A stretch of DNA of 64,000 nt from Phymorhynchus buccinoides (Eukaryota > Mollusca > Gastropoda > Neogastropoda > Raphitomidae). This document shows, piece by piece, positions 56,146 to 64,000 of the stretch. How positions within the stretch are numbered: position 1 is the first letter of the stretch; each line of letters begins with the position of its first letter. The stretch lies in NCBI GenBank assembly GCA_017654935.2, contig CM065683.1:817125-881124 (forward strand), read 5' to 3'. The notes beneath the pieces were generated by a model. It searched no databases, had not been told where the DNA came from, and saw only the letters and a list, made by a program, of their open reading frames with translations. The translations under genes were made by a program, and so were the position numbers.

Positions 56146-56465
56146 AGAGCCCAATATTTCTGTGTGGATTGTCTACTTTTATTGACAATTGAGTGTATTG
56201 TAGGCTCTATGAACTATACTTGTCTATAAACTGATGTCTCTTTTGAAAATGGTCCTGAATACACTCTGCTTTGTCCTGTGTGATGACTTTAATATTGTTT
56301 GTCTTGTTCTTTTTGCAACCCCCGCTTTTGCCTTTGCCAATTAGAAAAATTAAAAACCTCAGCTGTGCAAAAGTTCAAACAAAAATGAAAGGACAGTGAA
56401 GAGGCCGCAAGGTCTGATGTCCTAACTACCTGACCTGACATGACATGACCTGACCTAGAATGTGA
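56146..56465. other. Unique intron sequence
   Basis: No supported feature except a short 'ctgacctgacatgacatgac' repeat near 56430. Confidence 0.5.
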
Positions 56466-59400
56466 CGTTGTGTGTTGCTGTAAGCCAGTCAATGTGTGGT
56501 TTTCTGTTGTGTTGCTGTAAGCCAGTCAATGTGTGGTTTTCTGTTGTTGTGTTGCTGTAAGCCAGTCAATGTGTGGTTTTCTGTTGTGTTGCTGTAAGCC
56601 AATCAATGTGTGGTTTTCCATTGTTGTGTGTTGATGTAAGCCAATCAATGTGTGGTTTTCTGTTGTTGTGTGTTGCTGTAAGCCAATCAATGTGTGGTTT
56701 TCTGTTGTTGTGTTGCTGTAAGCCAATCAATGTGTGGTTTTCTGTTGTTGTGTTGCTGTAAGCCAATCATTGTGTGGTTTTCTGTTGTTGTTGTGTTGCT
56801 GTAAGCCAATCAATGTGTGGTTTTCTGTTGTTCTGTGTTGCTGTAAGCCAATCATTGTGTGGTTTTCTGTTGTTGTGTGTTGCTGTAAGCCAATCAATGT
56901 GTGGTTTTCTGTTGTTGTGTTGCTGTAAGCCAATCATTGTGTGGTTTTCTGTTGTTGTGTGTTGCTGTAAGCCAATCATTGTGTGGTTTTCTGTTGTTGT
57001 GTTGCTGTAAGCCAATCATTGTGTGGTTTTCTGTTGTTGTGTTGCTGTAAGCCAATCAATGTGTGGTTTTCTGTTGCTGTAAGCCAGTCAATGTGTGGTT
57101 TTCTGTGTTGCTGTAAGCCAGTCAATGTGTGGTTTTCTGTTGTGTTGATGTAAGCCAGTCAATGTGTGGTTTTCTGTTGTGTTGATGTAAGCCAATCAAT
57201 GTGTGGTTTTCTGTTGTGTTGCTGTAAGCCAATCAATGTGTGGTTTTCAATGTGTGGTTTTCTGTTGTGTTGCTGTAAGCCAATCAATGTGTGGTTTTCT
57301 GTTGTGTTGCTGTAAGCCAATCAATGTGTGGTTTTCTGTTGTGTTGCTGTAAGCCAATCAATGTGTGGTTTTCTGTTGTGTTGCTGTAAGCCAATCAATG
57401 TGTGGTTTTCTGTTGTGTTGCTGTAAGCCAATCAATGTGTGGTTTTCTGTTGTGTTGCTGTAAGCCAATCAATGTGTGGTTTTCTGTTGTTGTGTTGCTG
57501 TAAGCCAATCAATGTGTGGTTTTCTGTTGTGTTGCTGTAAGCCAATCAATGTGTGGTTTTCTGTTGTTGTGTTGCTGTAAGCCAATCAATGTGTGGTTTT
57601 CTGTTGTGTTGCTGTAAGCCAATCAATGTGTGGTTTTCTGTTGTTGTGTTGCTGTAAGCCAATCAATGTGTGGTTTTCTGTTGTGTTGCTGTAAGCCAAT
57701 CAATGTGTGGTTTTCTGTTGTTGTGTTGCTGTAAGCCAATCAATGTGTGGTTTTCTGTTGTTGTGTTGCTGTAAGCCAATCAATGTGTGGTTTTCTGTTG
57801 TTGTGTTGCTGTAAGCCAATCAATGTGTGGTTTTCTGTTGTTGTGTTGCTGTAAGCCAGTCAATGTGTGGTTTTCTGTTGTTGTGTTGCTGTAAGCCAAT
57901 CAATGTGTGGTTTTCTGTTGTGTTGCTGTAAGCCAATCAATGTGTGGTTTTCTGTTGTTGTGTTGCTGTAAGCCAGTCAATGTGTGGTTTTTTGTCTGTT
58001 GTGTTGCTGTAAGCCAATCAATGTGTGGTTTTCTGTTGTGTTGCTGTAAGCCAATCAATGTGTGGTTTTCTGTTGTTGTGTTGCTGTAAGCCAATCAATG
58101 TGTGGTTTTCTGTTGTGTTGCTGTAAGCCAATCAATGTGTGGTTTTCTGTTGTTGTGTTGCTGTAAGCCAATCAATGTGTGGTTTTCTGTTGTGTTGCTG
58201 TAAGCCAATCAATGTGTGGTTTTCTGTTGTTGTGTTGCTGTAAGCCAATCAATGTGTGGTTTTCTGTTGTTGTGTTGCTGTAAGCCAATCAATGTGTGGT
58301 TTTCTGTTGTGTTGCTGTAAGCCAATCAATGTGTGGTTTTCTGTTGTGTTGCTGTAAGCCAATCAATGTGTGGTTTTCTGTTGTTGTGTTGCTGTAAGCC
58401 AGTCAATGTGTGGTTTTCTGGTGTTGTGTTGCTGTAAGCCAATCAATGTGTGGTTTTCTGTTGTTGTGTTGCTGTAAGCCAATCAATGTGTGGTTTTCTG
58501 TTGTGTTGCTGTAAGCCAATCAATGTGTGGTTTTCTGTTGTTGTGTTGCTGTAAGCCAATCAATGTGTGGTTTTCTGTTGTGTTGCTGTAAGCCAATCAA
58601 TGTGTGGTTTTCTGTTGTGTTGCTGTAAGCCAATCAATGTGTGGTTTTCTGTTGTTGTGTTGCTGTAAGCCAATCAATGTGTGGTTTTCTGTTGTGTTGC
58701 TGTAAGCCAATCAATGTGTGGTTTTCTGTTGTTGTGTTGCTGTAAGCCAATCAATGTGTGGTTTTCTGTTGTTGTGTTGCTGTAAGCCAATCAATGTGTG
58801 GTTTTCTGTTGTTGTGTTGCTGTAAGCCAATCAATGTGTGGTTTTCTGTTTTCTGTTGTGTTGCTGTAAGCCAATCAATGTGTGGTTTTCTGTTGTTGTG
58901 TTGCTGTAAGCCAATCAATGTGTGGTTTTCTGTTGTGTTGCTGTAAGCCAATCAATGTGTGGTTTTCTGTTGTGTTGCTGTAAGCCAATCAATGTGTGGT
59001 TTTCTGTTGTGTTGCTGTAAGCCAATCAATGTGTGGTTTTCTGTTGTGTTGCTGTAAGCCAATCAATGTGTGGTTTTCTGTTGTGTTGCTGTAAGCCAAT
59101 CAATGTGTGGTTTTCTGTTGTTGTGTTGCTGTAAGCCAATCAATGTGTGGTTTTCTGTGTGTGTTGCTGTTCTGTTGTTGTGTTGCTGTAAGCCAATCAA
59201 TGTGTGGTTTTCTGTTGTGTTGCTGTAAGCCAATCAATGTGTGGTTTTCTGTTGTGTTGCTGTAAGCCAGTCAATGTGTGGTTTTCTGTTGTTGTGTTGC
59301 TGTAAGCCAATCAATGTGTGGTTTTCTGTGTTGTGTTGCTGTAAGCCAAGTCAATGTGTGGTTTTTGTTGTGTTGCTGTAAGCCAGTCAATGTGTGGTTT

Positions 59401-62400
59401 TCTGTTTTTGTTGTGTTGCTGTAAGCCAGTCAATGTGTGGTTTTCTGTTGTGTTGCTGTAAGCCAATCAATGTGTGGTTTTCTGTTGTTGTGTTGCTGTA
59501 AGCCAATCAATGTGTGGTTTTCTGTTGTGTTGCTGTAAGCCAGTCAATGTGTGGTTTTCTGTTGTGTTGCTGTAAGCCAGTCAATGTGTGGTTTTCTGTT
59601 GTTGTGTTGCTGTAAGCCAGTCAATGTGTGGTTTTCTGTTGTGTTGCTGTAAGCCAGTCAATGTGTGGTTTTCTGTTGTTGTGTTGCTGTAAGCCAATCA
59701 ATGTGTGGTTTTCTGTTGTTGTGTTGCTGTAAGCCAATCAATGTGTGGTTTTCTGTTGTGTTGCTGTAAGCCAATCAATGTGTGGTTTTCTGTTGTGTTG
59801 CTGTAAGCCAATCAATGTGTGGTTTTCTGTTGTGTTGCTGTAAGCCAATCAATGTGTGGTTTTCTGTTGTGTTGCTGTAAGCCAATCAATGTGTGGTTTT
59901 CTGTTGTGTTGCTGTAAGCCAGTCAATGTGTGGTTTTCTGTTGTTGTGTTGCTGTAAGCCAATCAATGTGTGGTTTTCTGTTGTGTTGCTGTAAGCCAGT
60001 CAATGTGTGGTTTTCTGTTGTGTTGCTGTAAGCCAATCAATGTGTGGTTTTCTGTTGTGTTGCTGTAAGCCAATCAATGTGTGGTTTTCTGTTGTGTTGC
60101 TGTAAGCCAATCAATGTGTGGTTTTCTGTTGTGTTGCTGTAAGCCAATCAATGTGTGGTTTTCTGTTGTTGTGTTGCTGTAAGCCAGTCAATGTGTGGTT
60201 TTCTGTTGTGTGTGTTGCTGTAAGCCAGTCAATGTGTGGTTTTCTGTTGTTGTGTTGCTGTAAGCCAATCAATGTGTGGTTTTCTGTTGTTGTGTTGCTG
60301 TAAGCCAATCAATGTGTGGTTTTCTGTTGTTGTGTTGCTGTAAGCCAGTCAATGTGTGGTTTTCTGTTGTGTGTTGCTGTAAGCCAATCAATGTGTGGTT
60401 TTCTGTTGTTGTGTTGCTGTAAGCCAATCAATGTGTGGTTTTTGTTGTTGTGTTGCTGTAAGCCAGTCAATGTGTGGTTTTCTGTTGTTGTGTTGCTGTA
60501 AGCCAATCAATGTGTGGTTTTCTGTTGTTGTGTTGCTGTAAGCCAATCAATGTGTGGTTTTCTGTTGTTGTGTTGCTGTAAGCCAATCAATGTGTGGTTT
60601 TCTGTTGTTGTGTTGCTGTAAGCCAGTCAATGTGTGGTTTTCTGTTGTGTTGCTGTAAGCCAGTCAATGTGTGGTTTTCTGTTGTGTTGCTGTAAGCCAA
60701 TCAATGTGTGGTTTTCTGTTGTGTTGCTGTAAGCCAATCAATGTGTGGTTTTCTGTTGTGTTGCTGTAAGCCAATCAATGTGTGGTTTTCTGTTGTGTTG
60801 CTGTAAGCCAATCAATGTGTGGTTTTCTGTTGTTGTGTGTTGCTGTAAGCCAATCAATGTGTGGTTTTCTGGTTGTTCTGTTGTGTTGCTGTAAGCCAAT
60901 CAATGTGTGGTTTTCTGTTGTTGTGTTGCTGTAAGCCAGTCAATGTGTGGTTTTCTGTTGTGTTGCTGTAAGCCAGTCAATGTGTGGTTTTCTGTTGTGT
61001 TGCTGTAAGCCAGTCAATGTGTGGTTTTCTGTTGTGTTGCTGTAAGCCAGTCAATGTGTGGTTTTCTGTTGTTGTGTTGCTGTAAGCCAGTCAATGTGTG
61101 GTTTTCTGTTGTGTTGCTGTAAGCCAGTCAATGTGTGGTTTTCTGTTGTGTTGCTGTAAGCCAGTCAATGTGTGGTTTTCTGTTGTGTTGCTGTAAGCCA
61201 GTCAATGTGTGGTTTTCTGTTGTGTTGCTGTAAGCCAGTCAATGTGTGGTTTTCTGTTGTGTTGCTGTAAGCCAGTCAATGTGTGGTTTTCTGTTGTGTT
61301 GCTGTAAGCCAGTCAATGTGTGGTTTTCTGTTTGTGTTGCTGTAAGCCAGTCAATGTGTGGTTTTCTGTTGTGTTGCTGTAAGCCAATCAATGTGTGGTT
61401 TTCTGTTGTGTTGCTGTAAGCCAGTCAATGTGTGGTTTTCTGTTGTGTTGCTGTAAGCCAATCAATGTGTGGTTTTCTGTTGTGTTGCTGTAAGCCAATC
61501 AATGTGTGGTTTTCTGTTGTTGTGTTGCTGTAAGCCAATCAATGTGTGGTTTTCTGTTGTGTTGCTGTAAGCCAGTCAATGTGTGGTTTTCTGTTGTGTT
61601 GCTGTAAGCCAATCAATGTGTGGTTTTCTGTTGTGTTGCTGTAAGCCAGTCAATGTGTGGTTTTCTGTTGTGTTGCTGTAAGCCAGTCAATGTGTGGTTT
61701 TCTTTCTGTTGTGTTGCTGTAAGCCAGTCAATGTGTGGTTTTCTGTTGTGTTGCTGTAAGCCAGTCAATGTGTGGTTTTCTGTTGTGTTGCTGTAAGCCA
61801 GTCAATGTGTGGTTTTCTGTTGTGTTGCTGTAAGCCAGTCAATGTGTGGTTTTCTGTTGTGTTGCTGTAAGCCAGTCAATGTGTGGTTTTCTGTTGTGTT
61901 GCTGTAAGCCAGTCAATGTGTGGTTTTCTGTTGTGTTGCTGTAAGCCAGTCAATGTGTGGTTTTCTGTTGTGTTGCTGTAAGCCAGTCAATGTGTGGTTT
62001 TCTGTTGTGTTGCTGTAAGCCAATCAATGTGTGGTTTTCTGTTGTGTTGCTGTAAGCCAATCAATGTGTGGTTTTCTGTTGTGTTGCTGTAAGCCAATCA
62101 ATGTGTGGTTTTCTGTTGTGTTGCTGTAAGCCAATCAATGTGTGGTTTTCTGTTGTGTTGCTGTAAGCCAGTCAATGTGTGGTTTTCTGTTGTGTTGCTG
62201 TAAGCCAATCAATGTGTGGTTTTCTGTTGTGTTGCTGTAAGCCAGTCAATGTGTGGTTTTCTGTTGTTGTGTTGCTGTAAGCCAATCAATGTGTGGTTTT
62301 CTGTTGTTGTGTTGCTGTAAGCCAATCAATGTGTGGTTTTCTGTTGTTGTGTTGCTGTAAGCCAATCAATGTGTGGTTTTCTGTTGTTGTGTTGCTGTAA

Positions 62401-63602
62401 GCCAATCAATGTGTGGTTTTCTGTTGTGTTGCTGTAAGCCAATCAATGTGTGGTTTTCTGTTGTGTTGCTGTAAGCCAGTCAATGTGTGGTTTTCATTGT
62501 TGTGTTGCTGTAAGCCAATCAATGTGTGGTTTTCTGTTGTTGTGTTGCTGTAAGCCAATCAATGTGTGGTTTTCTGTTGTGTTGCTGTAAGCCAGTCAAT
62601 GTGTGGTTTTCTGTTGTGTTGCTGTAAGCCAGTCAATGTGTGGTTTTCTGTTGTGTTGCTGTAAGCCAGTCAATGTGTGGTTTTCTGTTGTGTTGCTGTA
62701 AGCCAGTCAATGTGTGGTTTTCTGTTGTTGTGTTGCTGTAAGCCAATCAATGTGTGGTTTTCTGTTGTGTTGCTGTAAGCCAGTCAATGTGTGGTTTTCT
62801 GTTGTGTTGCTGTAAGCCAGTCAATGTGTGGTTTTCTGTTGTGTTGCTGTAAGCCAGTCAATGTGTGGTTTTCTGTTGTGTTGCTGTAAGCCAGTCAATG
62901 TGTGGTTTTCTGTTGTGTTGCTGTAAGCCAATCAATGTGTGGTTTTCTGTTGTTGTTGCTGTAAGCCAGTCAATGTGTGGTTTTCTGTTGTGTTGCTGTA
63001 AGCCAATCAATGTGTGGTTTTCTGTTGTTGTGTTGCTGTAAGCCAATCAATGTGTGGTTTTCCATTGTTGTGTGCTGCTGTAAGCCAGTCAATGTGTGGT
63101 TTTCTGTTGTGTTGCTGTAAGCCAGTCAATGTGTGGTTTTCTGTTGTTGTGTTGCTGTAAGCCAGTCAATGTGTGGTTTTCTGTTGTTGTGTTGCTGTAA
63201 GCCAATCAATGTGTGGTGTGTGTTGCTGTAAGCCAATCAATGTGTGGTTTTCTGTTGTGTTGCTGTAAGCCAGTCAATGTGTGGTTTTCTGTTGTTGTGT
63301 TGCTGTAAGCCAATCAATGTGTGGTTTTCTGTTGTGTTGCTGTAAGCCAGTCAATGTGTGGTTTTCTGTTGTGTTGATGTAAGCCAATCAATGTGTGGTT
63401 TTCTGTTGTGTTGATGTAAGCCAGTCAATGTGTGGTTTTCTGTTGTGTTGATGTAAGCCAATCAATGTGTGGTTTTCTGTTGTTGTGTTGCTGTAAGCCA
63501 ATCAATGTGTGGTTTTCTGTTGTTGTGTTGCTGTAAGCCAATCAATGTGTGGTTTTCTGTTGTGTTGATGTAAGCCAATCAATGTGTGGTTTTCTGTTGC
63601 AG
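56466..63602. repeat. 37/40-bp minisatellite, about 7.1 kb, reaching exon 4's acceptor
   Basis: Around 185-190 units of 'gttgctgtaagcca(a/g)tcaa' + 'tgtgtggttttctgttgt', with or without an extra gtt. The final unit turns directly into the exon 4 acceptor (ggttttctgttgcag). Two variant classes, CCAATCAATG and CCAGTCAATG, occur in blocks. Small blocks with 'ttgatgtaagc' occur at both ends (about 56630, 57140-57190, 63370-63570). Confidence 0.97.
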
Positions 63603-63666
63603 TTATCCAACACAACGAACATGTCAAACAGGAAATGATCCATCTGAACATCGATGATTTTGATTG
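63603..63666 (+). CDS. CERK-like lipid kinase, exon 4
   Basis: 64 nt, acceptor ttctgttgcag, donor GATTG|gtcagt. Its first 2 bases complete an Ile codon with exon 3's last A. Translation IQHNEHVKQEMIHLNIDDFD, ending with TG of a split codon. It fits the helix and strand that precede the GGDG ATP-binding loop in ceramide kinases (family pattern ...hhxxYDGhhxxGGDG). The codon split by this donor can only be Cys or Trp (or stop), where the family has Gly. The kinase active site lies in exons beyond the window. Confidence 0.78.
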
Positions 63667-64000
63667 GTCAGTTTGCCTTGACTGTGGCCTCCATTTGTAA
63701 AATTATGTGAATAACAATATCTAACTTTATTGGCATAAATTTGATTCCAAATAGTTGAAGATTCCTTTCATATCCTGTTCTTCACAGTGCCATGTATAGA
63801 AGCTATGGATTTATTTTTAGTGTAATTCTCATTTACTGCCTTTCCCAGAAGAATGAGAACATTGTAACCCTTCATGTGCAAGGCAGACCACATAACTAGT
63901 TACTGATGAAGTCATCAGTGATTCAATGCAGTTATGCTGAGAACTAGTTACTGATGAAGTCATCAGTGGTTCAATGCAGTTATGCTGAGAACTAGTTACT
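63667..64000. repeat. Intron 4 start and beginning of another array
   Basis: Unique sequence to about 63890, then two and a half copies of a 48-bp unit ('aactagttactgatgaagtc' + 'atcagtg(a/g)ttcaatgcagt' + 'tatgctgag') running off the end. Confidence 0.8.

Noticed and set aside
55325..56185. 286/275/237-codon frames in the 96-bp array
   Set aside because: Open on both strands, unit is a multiple of 3, lies inside intron 3 of the kinase gene.

Overview
The window reads as assembled nuclear DNA of a metazoan. The evidence is protein-coding sequence split into small exons with GT/GC-AG introns, several LINE retrotransposon remnants, TA-flanked MITEs, a virus-like protein-primed DNA polymerase element, and TTAGGG-type (vertebrate/mollusc-type) telomere motifs inside satellites. 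A marine invertebrate such as a mollusc would fit, but nothing here fixes the species. More than half of the window is tandem repeat. Most long open frames are by-products of repeat units and are not annotated as genes.

Layout. (1) 1-11000 is a second, poorer-quality copy of about 23.7-34.25 kb, ending at a 500-base N gap (11001-11500). The duplication, its rising indel load and its position against a gap suggest an unmerged contig or haplotig end. (2) 11501-17.5 kb is the surviving part of a virus-like element: a split structural-type gene, two unrecognised plus-strand genes, and an intact-looking 1131-aa family B polymerase on the minus strand. (3) 17.57-21.18 kb is a large minisatellite. 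(4) 21385-21484 and 27543-27623 are two coding exons with compatible splice phase from one unidentified plus-strand gene, embedded in arrays. (5) 28-40.6 kb holds minisatellites, a foldback element with telomere-like sequence, and LINE remnants. (6) 41199 to beyond 64000 is the 5' half of a ceramide kinase/CERK-like (lipid kinase) gene. Four exons (41199-41547, 49953-50249, 54536-54667, 63603-63666) have matching phases and match the PH-like region and start of the kinase domain. The catalytic glycine-rich loop and the rest lie beyond the window.

The main observation is that the tandem arrays are not scattered at random around the exons. In both genes they begin or end at exon/intron junctions and often contain a copy of the splice site plus part of the exon. 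One series copies the splice acceptor of CERK-like exon 2 more than 20 times. Another copies the 3' 108 nt of the same exon in frame with its donor. Others copy the exon 3 acceptor, and the acceptor and donor of the unidentified gene's acidic exon. A 7.1-kb array runs up to the acceptor of exon 4. This looks like repeated slippage or expansion seeded at splice junctions, and it leaves many decoy splice sites that the cell must ignore.
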